The notes below the pieces were generated by a model that ran no database searches, was not told the DNA's origin, and saw only the letters and a program-made list of their open reading frames with translations. A stretch of 64,000 bases of DNA, from the NCBI GenBank assembly GCA_026874595.1, contig CM049308.1, forward strand, positions 581,001 through 645,000. Reading direction: 5' to 3'. Positions 36,441 through 46,830 of the stretch are shown one piece after another (the first letter of the stretch is position 1; every line of letters starts with the position of its first letter). Both the position numbers and the translations under genes were made by a program. This DNA is from Sipunculus nudus (Eukaryota > Annelida > Sipuncula > Golfingiida > Sipunculidae).

Positions 36441-38866
36441 TTTTTTAGCTCAGCTGACTGAAAGTAATCTGAGCTATAGCGATCACCCTTTGTCCGGCGT
36501 CAGTCCGGCCGTCCGTCTGACCGTCCGTCTGGCCGTCCGGCCGTCCGTTAACACGGCACAAATCGTTACAGCTGGACCTGGAATTTTCTCACTTGACATC
36601 CAGGGAGGTCCATGAAAAATCTCCTTAGAAACCTGGAATTAGGTCTCTGTTACCCATATCCTCTGAGCTATGGGGCTCGTAACTACCCCCGAAATAATTA
36701 AAAATGTGATACAAAAACTGTGTTCGTTTCTGGAGAACTCCTCTGAGACCCTTGGACCGATCTTTCCGTAACACGGCATAGTTGTTCCCTCATCTATGTA
36801 CTTGTGCATAACAAAGACAGATGGCACCACCTGCAATCCTTTCTGTACAGTCTGGGTGTCTTTTAGATAACAGCCGATATCTCAGGAGTGGCTCAATGTA
36901 TTGAGCTGAAAGTTTGCATATTCATAGATCTTGGATCTCTCCATCTTGTAATCACAACCGATGGCGCCACCTATAATACTTTTTGCGTAGCATCCATCTG
37001 TGCATTTGCCATCTGTTCTTCTTAGTGGTTATTCCATGTATTGGGTTGAAATTGTGCATGTTCATAGATCCTCGATAATTTTCACATGGCGTCCATCCGT
37101 ATATTTGCTTTTGGTAAAAATTGCTCATATCTCAGGACTGGTCAAGGTATAGGTCTGAAATTTGGCATGTCCATCCATCTTGGAAAGTTTTTTCGTAAAC
37201 CAGACAGGCGGCGCCGCCTACCTTCCCGTTTTTGTAGAATAAATTAATGCCCTTTTCTAAGGAGTGATTTGCCATTTTGGCCTGAAATTGTGCATATCCA
37301 TAGATCATGGACTCCTCCATCTTGTACTCAAGACTGGTGGTGCCATCTGCAATCATTTTCCGGTGGTGTCCATCCGTACGTGTGCTTTTTTTTTAACTTG
37401 CTCATCTCCCCGAAGTGATTCTAGGTATTGGTCTGAAATTTGGCATGTCCATCCATCTTGGAAAATTTTCTCGTAAACCAGATAGGTGGCGCCTCTTAAC
37501 ATCCTGTTTCCGTAGAATAAATTACTGCTCTTTTCTCAGGAGTGATTGGTCGTATTGGCCTGAAATGGTGCATACATATAGATCTTGGACTCCTCCATCT
37601 TGTACTCAAGACTGGTGGTGCCATCTGTTATGATTTTCCTGTGGTGTCTATCCGTACGTGTGCTTTTGATGGAAATTGCTCATATCTCCGAAGTGGTTTA
37701 AGGTATTGGTCTGAAATTTGGCATTTCCAACCATCTTGGAAAGTTCTTGTAAACTAAAAAGGTGGCGCCACTTACCTTCCCATTTCCGTAGAATAAATTA
37801 CTGCTCTTTTCTTAGGAGTGCTGTGCCATATTGGCCTGAAATTGTGCATGTCCATATATCTTGGACTCCTCCATGTTGTACTAAAGACTGGAGGCGACAT
37901 CTGCAATTGTTTTCCTGTGGTGTCCATCTGTACATTTGCTTTGGGTGAAATTTGCTCATATCTTAGGAATGGTTCAAGGTATTGGTCTGAAATTTGGCAT
38001 GTCAATCCGTCTTGGAGAGTTTTCTCATAAACCAAACAGGTGGTGCAAGGTGTTTTTGTTGATTAAATTAATGCCCTTTTCTCAGAGTTTAAGTGGACTA
38101 TATTCAGGAGTGGTGTGACATACCACTTAATCCATCCCTCACTCCCCCTGTACCACTTTGACTTCGGCGGATACACATTGTCGCCTGGCAAATGTTTTCT
38201 AGTTAAAAATGTGATACACAAACTCCAGTATCTGAATAACTAATGCACTGATGACCATGATACTTAGCATGCATATTGATCATGGAGTGTTTCCTCAGTT
38301 CCTGTACTCTGGTGGTGCCACCTGTATTTCTTTTAATTTTTTAGGCATTTTTTCTCTATTTATGAGACCTTCAAATGAAGTGGTCTGCTAACATGGCACA
38401 ACCCGTAACTGCTGAACCTAGAATCTTCTTACTTGAAATCCAGGGAGACTAATGAAAAATCTCCTGGGAAACCTGAAATTAGGTCTCTGTTACCCATATT
38501 CTCCGAGCTATGGGCCTTGTTAATACCCCCAAGAATAATTAAAAATTTGATACAAACAAAAGCTCCAGTATCTGAATAACTAATGCCTTGATAGTCATGA
38601 TTCTTTTGATATATATTGATCATGGAGTGTTTCATCAGTTCCTGCAGACTGGTGGCACTACCTGTATTTTTTTTCAAATTTTTACGCATTTTTTTCTATT
38701 GATGAGACCATCAAATGAAGTTGTCATCTGTCCAAAATCCCACTGAAACCCATTTCTAAGGACTCTTTACAAATTTTTTTGTTTGCACTCTGGCAGTCAT
38801 TTTGTTCATTGTTCAACATTCCTTGAATTCAGCTGAGCGTCATGGCCCATGGGACACTAGTTTATA
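36441..38866 (+). repeat. Composite interspersed repeat, ~2.4 kb, with internal tandem units
   Basis: Opens TTTTTTAGCTCAGCTGACTG and closes TTCAGCTGAGCGTCATGGCC, then GGGACACTAGTTT. The words AGCTCAGCTGA and TCAGCTGAGC are inverted, suggesting terminal inverted repeats. Inside, about five units of ~278 bp (phase shown by GGTGGTGCCATCTG at 37336 and 37614) repeat phrases such as GGTCTGAAATTTGGCATGTC. A flanking segment (about 36550-36720) recurs at about 38393-38560, so a second copy or nested insertion is likely. Short open frames in it are not conserved as proteins. Confidence 0.7.
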
Positions 38867-39740
38867 CTTAATTTAATAGATAGACCAGTCGGATCGCGGT
38901 CACTCTTGTAACACAGGATCCCCGGCCATACAAAAGCATAGATAAATTTAAATCTGCAAAGTCAGGTGCCACCCTTAAGACCTGTACTGAATATGTCTTC
39001 AGAAAATTCCACTTAAAACCCCAGTAAAAAAATTAATTTTGAATAACTAGCCACTTTTGTAAAAAAAAAAAGTACACCAGTCTTGGCAGTTATTTCAGAA
39101 CAGTTCATAAGTGAGTGAGAAAAATTGTGCTGAGACGGATATAAGAATAAGAAGTACTTCGATATCACCTACAAATTAACTTCACATTAACATTACCCTT
39201 TGTTTTCTCCATGGAGTGTTTACAAAACTGACTCACATGTAATAATTAAGCTAGCGTTCCATATATGTGTGTACATATGCGGTACGTAAGCGCATGCACC
39301 TGAAAAACGGATCCCCCTGAATCCCTTAATACTATGCGTATGCCGTACAAATGCAACAAAGAGGGATAAAGTAAAGCGCTACGTGAGTAGAGAAGTCATC
39401 TGTCAGAGGAATTGCCTTTAAATGGCGTCAGAGTGTTGAATTTCCCCATCTATTACCATGGGTGTTTTCAATCAATAGAAACGTCCTGCATATATGGAAT
39501 TTATGGAACGACACCTTTACAAATATAATTGACAGGCGGTGGAATGTTAAATACTGACAGAGTATATATGTGAATAGATTCGGTATCGTATATCTATACA
39601 GACGTCACTGAAACTGCGCGTGCAATACCTTTTTTCACCAAAAAAAATTAAAGGTAACGGAACTTTATGCAACGAAACTGCTTTTAAAAAAAAAAACACG
39701 TAAAATACGTTTACTGGCATACCGCTCTGTTTACTTGACG
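38867..39740 (+). other. Intron sequence
   Basis: A+T-rich; includes an A-run near 39060 and no gene or array that I recognise. Confidence 0.6.
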
Positions 39741-39955
39741 CTCGGTATGCGATATTCGGCTTGCGGGAGCAGAGCGCGATATGCGGAATGTGGTAAAAAA
39801 ACGGTTGGGACATTAACTGGACGGACTTTATAGTAAATCCGCTGGGTTGATGTATTTAGCAGTGTTTTACCGCCCGCCCGATAAATGCCCCACGCGAATC
39901 TATACCGCATTCCGCATACCGCGTTCCGCTGCGGCAATCCGCATACCGAACCCCG
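39741..39955. repeat. Imperfect inverted repeat (foldback)
   Basis: The left arm 39741-39795 (with CTCGGTATGCGATATTCGGC and ATATGCGGAATGTGGT) is the approximate reverse complement of the right arm 39904-39955 (with ACCGCATTCCGCATACCGCG). The arms are G+C-rich in an A+T-rich intron. Possibly a decayed small DNA element. Confidence 0.6.
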
Positions 39956-40214
39956 GTAAAGGCCGCTTAACGCTTCTAAAATCGACATATATGTTACGAC
40001 CACAGTTGGTTGCACCAGCCGCAATCCAACCGCACACATTTATACAACTATTAAAATAACCCCTCCTCTTCCTAGTTCATATCTGATCTTTTCCTGGAAT
40101 GAATAGAAGGATCACTACTGATGTGAATGATTAATTTGTACATTCCCAAATGAATATCATATCCATAAAGGATTAGATAACGCAGGCATATCTAACATTG
40201 GGTGCTTTTTTCAG

Positions 40215-40425
40215 ACACTTGATATTCGCTCCCAGCAGTCACAATGTATACGCTGGCTCCACCTACCCGGGAATGGTGGATTTACTTTTTGAGATTGACC
40301 GAGATCTGGATCAAACTGGACGATGGGAAAAGGTCAGACAGCACCTGTCAGTCATTATATACGTCATTAAGTCGGCCACCAGTACGCTCCGCCCACCTAC
40401 AAACTTCGGAACTCCTCTTTCATGA
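40215..40425 (+). CDS. GCPII-like M28 peptidase, terminal exon
   Basis: Final 211-bp exon after acceptor TTTTTTCAG, stop TGA at 40423-40425. It starts by completing a Lys codon and reads HLIFAPSSHNVYAGSTYPGM, matching the human GCPII C-terminal RHVIYAPSSHNKYAG segment. The S1' residue Lys699 of GCPII is Val here (codon 40246-40248), while the following Tyr700 is kept. The C-terminus is extended by about ten residues after the point where GCPII ends. Together the seven exons give 936 bases, 311 residues plus stop, consistent with the last two-fifths of a ~750-residue protein. Confidence 0.93.
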
Positions 40426-40504
40426 AACTAATTAAGGTGAATTATAAACCTTCCGGACACCCCTTCGTGGTACACATTCAATATATTTAGGAGTCGGAAT
40501 ATGC

Positions 40505-40510
40505 AATAAA
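40505..40510 (+). promoter_or_regulatory. Polyadenylation signal AATAAA for the peptidase gene
   Basis: First AATAAA downstream of the stop, 80 bases away and in the right orientation. No transcript evidence is available. Confidence 0.6.
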
Positions 40511-41973
40511 ATCAGCTAAAAATGAACCTATTCTGTTGTTTTAATATCGTATAACCATGTCATGGAGGAAATTTTTCAGCTTCCCTTACGGGTCATTGCA
40601 ATATAATTGATATTTGTTTATTTATAAATGAGCCCATATCAGGCACATTACCTGGTGTCCACTGAGATAAGTAAACATGACGACACGTGCATCTTCAAGA
40701 AGACTGAGTGTTCTTGAGAAACACACAGATGGACTTTTCGAGAAATATTGAGTTTCCAAAATCACCAGCTGTCCTTTATAGAATATTTCAACTTATCATC
40801 CTATGAAAATACAACAATAAAGATAATTGATTATGCAATAGAGATAAAGCATATTGAGTGTTTGTTCTTATTTTGTGTATTTTCATTCCCATGTCAATAT
40901 CTGAATGAGGCGATTAAGGATGCGTTTAGTTCAGATTGGAGAGATGAAGTACTAACAGGTCATTTGTGTACCTAGATCGACACATATTCGTTCATTTGCC
41001 TGAATGGGTTTCGTTAACGAAGAAAAGTTCTTCAGTGTTAAGGTTTTTTGGCAAACTCTTCTAGGTTGCAAATTACTTTGTACAACTACAAAAAATGTGT
41101 GTTATACCTCTCAAGAAACGAGTAAATCCGTGCGATATCCAGACCATAAGCACTGTAAGAAACGAGTTAATCCGTGCGATATCCAAACCAAAAGCACTGC
41201 ATGAGTACTAGAAATGTGTATGCGTATATGCGTGAAAGACGCCACAGAAGCGATTTTCACGCATAGGGTCTGCGTGAACTCAAGGATTCGGGGTAAAATG
41301 ACGTCAATTCACCATTTTTTTAATGGAAGGCAAGCTCGATCCACTGTGCAAATGTATTATGTTTGATAATAGTCTGCAAGTTCACACCGATATGCGCACA
41401 TGGAAACACACCTTTGTTTTCACGCATATACTTACATACGCATATACGCGCACATGGAATGACTATAAACGTAGGTTATTTATAGGTGTAAAGAATGCTT
41501 TAATGATAAATGTGTATATAACTGCAGATCATCATCATTCCGTCAACTAATTAAAAACAAAATTTCAGCAATTAACGAACCAACTCACTGTTATCGCTGG
41601 AATGACAAGTAATGTCCTCACATGAGTTATTCATTCTGGACGCCAGTTTTATGTCACACGTCAGTGTTGGGTGTTGAGCTGGGCCTGGGTGCATCATATA
41701 CGACTGGTCCTGCTGACAGAGAGCATCCATTAGAGCTTATTATTGATATCTGGGGTTTGTGTATGTATGGTGTTCGTGAATGAACAATGCCCCCCCCCCC
41801 CGGGTCGCGTTTCCCTGACTCTGTGCAGATAAATAATGCAGACACGAGAATGATTATACACCGGGAAGGCCGAGCACGCTTGGTTTCACATGGTTAGCGC
41901 TCCTGTTCGACTCCTGACGGAGACACACGACACTTCCCAGCTGAAACAGACGTGACGATCTTCCCGTGAAGCC
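40511..41973 (+). other. Intergenic region and putative 5' region of the sulfotransferase gene
   Basis: Separates the two genes. It holds a 44-bp direct repeat pair (41113-41199) and a short C-run at 41791. The last ~130 bases are likely 5' UTR; an in-frame TGA at 41953-41955 bounds the reading frame. No TATA box is convincing. Confidence 0.5.
41113..41199. repeat. 44-bp direct tandem pair
   Basis: AAGAAACGAGTAAATCCGTG at 41113 recurs as AAGAAACGAGTTAATCCGTG at 41157, with the rest of the 44-bp unit matching at most positions. Confidence 0.85.
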
Positions 41974-42112
41974 ATGGGTCTGATGGGGATTTTTTTTAGA
42001 AGGCTTGGACGGTCACTTAAAGGGCCGGTGGCTCGGTGTCTCTGTACCAGACAGAACCTGAATGCTGTCATATTGTGGGCTGTGCTGCAGCTACTGACGC
42101 TAACGTACATGG
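41974..42112 (+). CDS. Carbohydrate sulfotransferase, exon 1 (signal anchor)
   Basis: ATG at 41974 sits in a strong Kozak context (GAAGCCATGG), with an in-frame TGA 21 bases upstream, so this is a credible start. The 46 codons encode a basic cytosolic tail (MGLMGIFFRRLGRSLKGPVA onward) and a hydrophobic segment NAVILWAVLQLLTLTYM at about residues 30-46. This is the topology of a type II Golgi enzyme. The donor is ATGG|GTGAGT, leaving phase 1. The only open frame of the exon at 53399 needs exactly this phase, which supports joining them. That it belongs to the sulfotransferase is an inference from strand, phase, topology and absence of any other gene between them. Confidence 0.6.
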
Positions 42113-42612
42113 GTGAGTTCCGCTTCGCTGAATAAGGTCATTCTTCACTGAACACGAGAGAATTTTCATGTACTCCACCATACGTGGTTAGATGTTGATT
42201 TATATTGTAGCTTGTGTTATTTGTCTCCACAGGAGGGGACTAGTTTCACTATGACGTTTAACCGTAAGCCAAGTTTAAAACATTTAAATCCAGATCATAA
42301 ATTCTACCCCTGCGTATTGATCAAAATACCCCTACTGAGGATATTTAGGGCATAAAAGTTATTTTCCAAGCCTTCTTCGCGTGAATTTTAATACCATTTA
42401 TAACCCCACCCCTTTTCTCGTTGACGGAAGAGGTGAAAATATTTCTTACCCCACAGACACACCCAATGCCAGTTAAGAGCAGAGTAGACCTTGTGTCCTG
42501 TGTCAACAGACACTGCCCCGTCAGCAGTCCCTTTGACAAGACCATCAATCATTTGAAGATGTTGGAGAAATATTTAACCAAACGATGGAAACCATAATAT
42601 TTTCAAGCTGCA
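42113..42612 (+). other. Start of sulfotransferase intron 1
   Basis: Intron 1 runs 42113-53398. This first part holds one diverged, solitary 48-bp monomer (about 42389-42450) ahead of the duplicated arrays; otherwise nothing. Confidence 0.55.
42389..42450 (+). repeat. Solitary diverged monomer of the 48-bp repeat
   Basis: TTAATACCATTTATAACCCC followed by TCTCGTTGACGGAAGAGGTG and AAAATATTTCTTACC matches one 48-bp unit of the arrays at 44310 and 46831 but with a small insertion. It stands alone, about 160 bases before the duplicated segment. Confidence 0.75.
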
Positions 42613-43274
42613 ACTTGTAAAATTTATTTTAATTAAAGCATTTTTAAAATATGAATCTCATTTTTGACAGATATGTACTTTAAAATAAAGATAAAACAGA
42701 AGGACTATATTTTTACTACGAGTGGTCACATTTAACTTGCGGTGATGTGTGTAAGGCGAGACAGGTCATTATGCACCTCCTGGGGGTTAACAAACCTGTA
42801 ACCAGGGCCTTATCACTGGAGTGATATCATCCCGCCAAGTAAGACTGAATTGGTAAGAGAATTAGAATGAAAGTTTATACAGCAAAATAAGCTGATGCGA
42901 CAGAGTGATTGAGGTTTGTTGCTATGGTTTCTAGATTTATATTGCATATTTTCTTTAATGCAAACTTTTAAACAGTATTAGCATCAAAGATACGCAGTAT
43001 TCCTTAAAAATGTTTATATATATATAAATATGTATGATTATGTATTTAACATATGTATTCATAATTTTTTAAAATGTCCATCATTTTGCTCTTTGTAAAT
43101 TCATTATCCTTCGTATTGTTGAGCTTGTACATAGGGAAATGTTACATTCGCACAGTGCTGCACAGCTGAAGACCCTACTGAGACAGTCACCCTAGTGACC
43201 CATGACACTGCTAGTAGTCTCCGAATCAGGGACAACTGATGAGCTGCTCTCCAGACGGAGTGATAAGAGACTGG

Positions 43275-43443
43275 AGTACATTGTTATGGGTTCATAACTG
43301 AAATCAGATTTCATTGTTATGCGTTCATAACTGAAATCAGATTTCATTCTAATGGGTTCATAACTGAAATCAGATTTCGTTCTAATGGGTTCATAACTGA
43401 AATCAGATTTCATTGTTATGGGTTCATAACTGAAATCAGATTT
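43275..43443. repeat. 33-bp minisatellite, short array (copy 1, ~5 units)
   Basis: Unit GTTATGGGTTCATAACTGAA plus ATCAGATTTCATT. The unit length is 11 codons, which keeps a frame open on the minus strand. Confidence 0.93.
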
Positions 43444-44309
43444 TACGGTTTACAGAAAAGCGTAGCAAGGGTATATTAGGATATTTGCAAAATAAACAGA
43501 GAAAATGAAGGCAAAATAAGCAAATTTCTTACCCGAAAAAAATGACTAATAAACTAATCTGGAGGAAAAATAAATAATGTAGGAGTACTCTTATTAGGAA
43601 ATTGCTAAGATTTCAACTCCTGTTGATTTTCTGGAGCCTGCCATGCTGTCATGTTTATCTTTTGTCACATGACCCTGTCCTTGACCTTATTCATATGAGA
43701 AAAGTTGTCCTATGATTATCGTCCCAAATAAATTATAGTGAATATTGTTTGGATAACTTCCATTGGCAAATATGTTAAAAACTTAAAAGATTTAGCAAAA
43801 AAAACTATAAAGGACTTATTGTAGCCATATATTTCCATTAACTCTTATGCATTATTCACTAAGATGTTTTTGAATAGATTTATAAGCCATAAATTTCTCT
43901 GGTACACCAGAGGTCACAGGTCAGGTCATGGGTGACCAGAGTTTATGCCCCAGAAACATGGCTGTGTCAGTGACGGTCTTCTGCTCTTCTCTTCATGATA
44001 AAATGTTGTTATATCATATATAACATAACCAGGACACTCCACGTGTATATCCACTGAGAGATAAAGGATATATAGGTAGAGTTAACATAGTTTAAGCTGC
44101 ATCTTATTCTTAATGACTCCTTTATTCGTTTCAACTGATATATCAGAAAGACCGCTACAATATTTCATAAGAACATATTCAAGGCTGAGTATGGCCCGGG
44201 TCCCCCGGTGTGTAATTCTCAGCCTTACACCAAGGCAATTGGGTACAGGGAGGGTGCGCTCAAAAAGAGCACTCAGCTGGGTTTGTACCGTGGGGGATAC
44301 TGCCATATA
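43444..44309. other. Unique block of the duplication, copy 1
   Basis: No gene recognised. Short open frames at the 44113 end are also present in copy 2 and run into the 48-bp array. No protein family match is apparent. Confidence 0.6.
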
Positions 44310-44835
44310 CATGCCGTCTCTTGTGGACGGGAGAGGTGAAAATATTACTGCCAAATACAGCCCGTCTCTCGTTGACGGAAGAGGTAAAAATATCACTGCC
44401 ATATGCACGCCGTCTCTCGTTGAAGGAAGAGGTGAAAATAATACTACCATATACACGCCGTCTCTCGTTGAAGGAAGAGGTGAAAATATTAATACCATAT
44501 ACACGCCGTCTCTCGTTGAAGGAAGAGGTGAAAATATTACTACCATATACACGCCGTCTCTCGTTGAAGGAAGAGGTGAAAATATTACTACCATATACAC
44601 GCCGTCTCTCGTTGAAGGAAGAGGTGAAAATATTACTACCATATACACGCCGTCTCTCGTTGAAGGAAGAGGTGAAAATATTTCTACCATATACACGCCG
44701 TCTCTCGTTGAAGGAAGAGGTAAAAATATTACTACCATATACACGCCGTCTCTCGTTAAAGGAAGAGGTGAAAATATTACTACCATAAACACGCCGTCTC
44801 TCGTTGAAGGAAGAGGTGAAAATATTACTATTATC
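44310..44835. repeat. 48-bp minisatellite, short array (copy 1, ~11 units)
   Basis: Unit begins CATATACACGCCGTCTCTCG and continues TTGAAGGAAGAGGTGAAAAT with ATTACTAC. Eleven near-identical units give open frames of up to ~250 codons on both strands at once, because 48 is divisible by three. Confidence 0.96.
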
Positions 44836-45232
44836 ACTTGTAAAATTTATTTTAATTAAAGCATTTTTAAAATATGAATCTCATTTTTGACAGATATGTA
44901 CTTTAAAATAAAGGTAAAACAGAAGGACTATATTTTTACTACGAGTGGTCACATTTAACTTGCGGTGATGTGTGTAAGGCGAGACAGGTCATTATGCACG
45001 TCCTGGGGGTTAACAAACCTGTAACCAGGGCCTTATCACTGGAGTGATATCATCCCGCCAAGTAAGACTGAATTGGTAAGAGAATTAGAATGAAAGTTTA
45101 TACAGCAAAATAAGCTGATGCGACAGAGTGATTGAGGTTTGTTGCTATGGTTTCTAGATTTATATTGCATATTTTCTTTAATGCAAACTTTAAAACAGTA
45201 TTAGCATCAAAGATACGCAGTATTCATTAAAA

Positions 45233-45234
<2 letters not shown>

Positions 45235-45279
<45 letters not shown>
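45235..45279. repeat. (TA)n microsatellite, expanded
   Basis: About 22 TA units, versus about 5 at the matching place (43016-43026) in copy 1. Confidence 0.95.
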
Positions 45280-45283
<4 letters not shown>

Positions 45284-45532
45284 TGTATGATTATGTATTT
45301 AACATATGTATTCATAATTTTTTAAAATGTCCATCATTTTGCTCTTTGTAAATTCATTATCCTTCGAATTGTTGAGCTTGTACATAGGCAATTGTTACAT
45401 TCGCACAGTGCTGCACAGCTGAAGACCCTACTGAGACAGTCACCCCAGTGACCCATGACACTGCTAGTAGTCTCCGAATCAGGGACAACTGATGAGCTGC
45501 TCTCCAGACGGAGTGATAAGAGACTGGGGTAC

Positions 45533-45963
45533 ATTGTTATGGGTTCATAACTGAAATCAGATTTCATTGTTATGGGTTCATAACTGAAATCAGATTTCAT
45601 TGTTATGGGTTCATAACTGAAATCAGTTTTCATTCTAATGGGTTCATAACTGAAATCAGATTTCATTGTTATGGGTTCATAACTGAAATCAAATTTCATT
45701 CTAATGGGTTCATAACTGAAATCTGATTTCATTGTTATGGGTTCATAACTGAAATCAGATTTAATTGTTATGGGTTCATAACTGAAATCAGATTTTTATT
45801 GTAATGGGTTCATAACTGAAATCAGATTTCATTCTAATGGGTTCATAACTGAAATCAGATTTTTATTGTAATGGGTTCATAACTGAAATCAGATTTCATT
45901 CTAATGGGTTCATAACTGAAATCAGATTTTTATTGTAATGGGTTCATAACTGAAATCAGATTT
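45533..45963. repeat. 33-bp minisatellite, expanded array (copy 2, ~13 units)
   Basis: Same unit as at 43275 but with about 13 copies. Several are 34 bp with TTTTTATTGTAA in place of TTTCATTGTTA, and these alternate regularly with 33-bp units toward the right end. Confidence 0.95.
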
Positions 45964-46830
45964 TACGGTTTACAGAAAAGCGTAGCAAGGGTATATTAGG
46001 ATATTTGCAAAATAAACAGAGAAAATGAAGGCAAAATAAGCAAATTTCTTACCCGAAAAAAATGACTAATAAACTAATCTGGAGGAAAAATAAATAATGT
46101 AGGAGTACTCTTATTAGGAAATTGCTAAGATTTCAACTCCTGTTGATTTTCTGGAGCCTGCCATGCTGTCATGTTTATCTTTTGTCACATGACCCTGTCC
46201 TTGACCTTATTCATATGAGAAAAGTTGTCCTATGATTATCGTCCCAAATAAATTATAGTGAATATTGTTTGGATAACTTCCATTGGCAAATATGTTAAAA
46301 ACTTAAAAGATTTAGCAAAAAAAACTATAAAGGACTTATTGTAGCCATATATTTCCATTAACTCTTATGCATTATTCACTAAGATGTTTTTGAATAGATT
46401 TATAAGCCATAAATTTCTCTGGTACACCAGAGGTCACAGGTCAGGTCATGGGTGACCAGAGTTTATGCCCCAGAAACATGGCTGTGTCAGTGACGGTCTT
46501 CTGCTCTTCTCTTCATGATAAAATGTTGTTATATCATATATAACATAACCAGGACACTCCACGTGTATATCCACTGAGAGATAAAGGATATATAGGTCGA
46601 GTTAACATAGTTTAAGCTGCATCTTATTCTTAATGACTCCTTTATTCGTTTCAACTGATATATCAGAAGGACCGCTACAATATTTCATAAGAACATATTC
46701 AAGGCTGAGTATGGCCCGGGTCCCCCGGTGTGTAATTCTTAGCCTTACACCAAGGCAATTGGATACAGGGAGGGTGCGCTCAAAAAGAGCACTCAGCTGG
46801 GTTTGTACCGTGGGGGATACTGCCGTGGGG
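45964..46830. other. Unique block of the duplication, copy 2
   Basis: Matches copy 1 (43444-44310) with only about four substitutions, all in its last 250 bases. No gene seen. Confidence 0.7.

Larger units (their letters stand above)
42613..44835. repeat. Tandem segmental duplication, copy 1 (~2.2 kb)
   Basis: Begins ACTTGTAAAATTTATTTTAA and is repeated from 44836. The early part (42613-43280) differs from copy 2 at roughly ten positions. The later part (43441-44040) appears identical to 45961-46560 over about 600 bases. It contains a short TA run (43016-43026), a 33-bp array, a ~860-bp unique block, and ends in a 48-bp array of about 11 units. Confidence 0.93.
44836..46830. repeat. Tandem segmental duplication, copy 2
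   Basis: Restarts with ACTTGTAAAATTTATTTTAA exactly where the copy-1 array stops. Offset from copy 1 is 2,223 bp at the left and 2,520 bp after the 33-bp array. The ~300-bp difference comes from an expanded TA run and an expanded 33-bp array. Confidence 0.93.

Noticed and set aside
40748-40975. 75-codon frame just downstream of the peptidase gene
   Set aside because: A+T-rich, lies after the peptidase polyadenylation signal and shows no family resemblance.
44113-44859. 248-codon plus-strand and 251-codon minus-strand frames
   Set aside because: Both run mostly through the 48-bp array and mirror each other. The non-repeat part shows no known motif, though it is duplicated near 46633.
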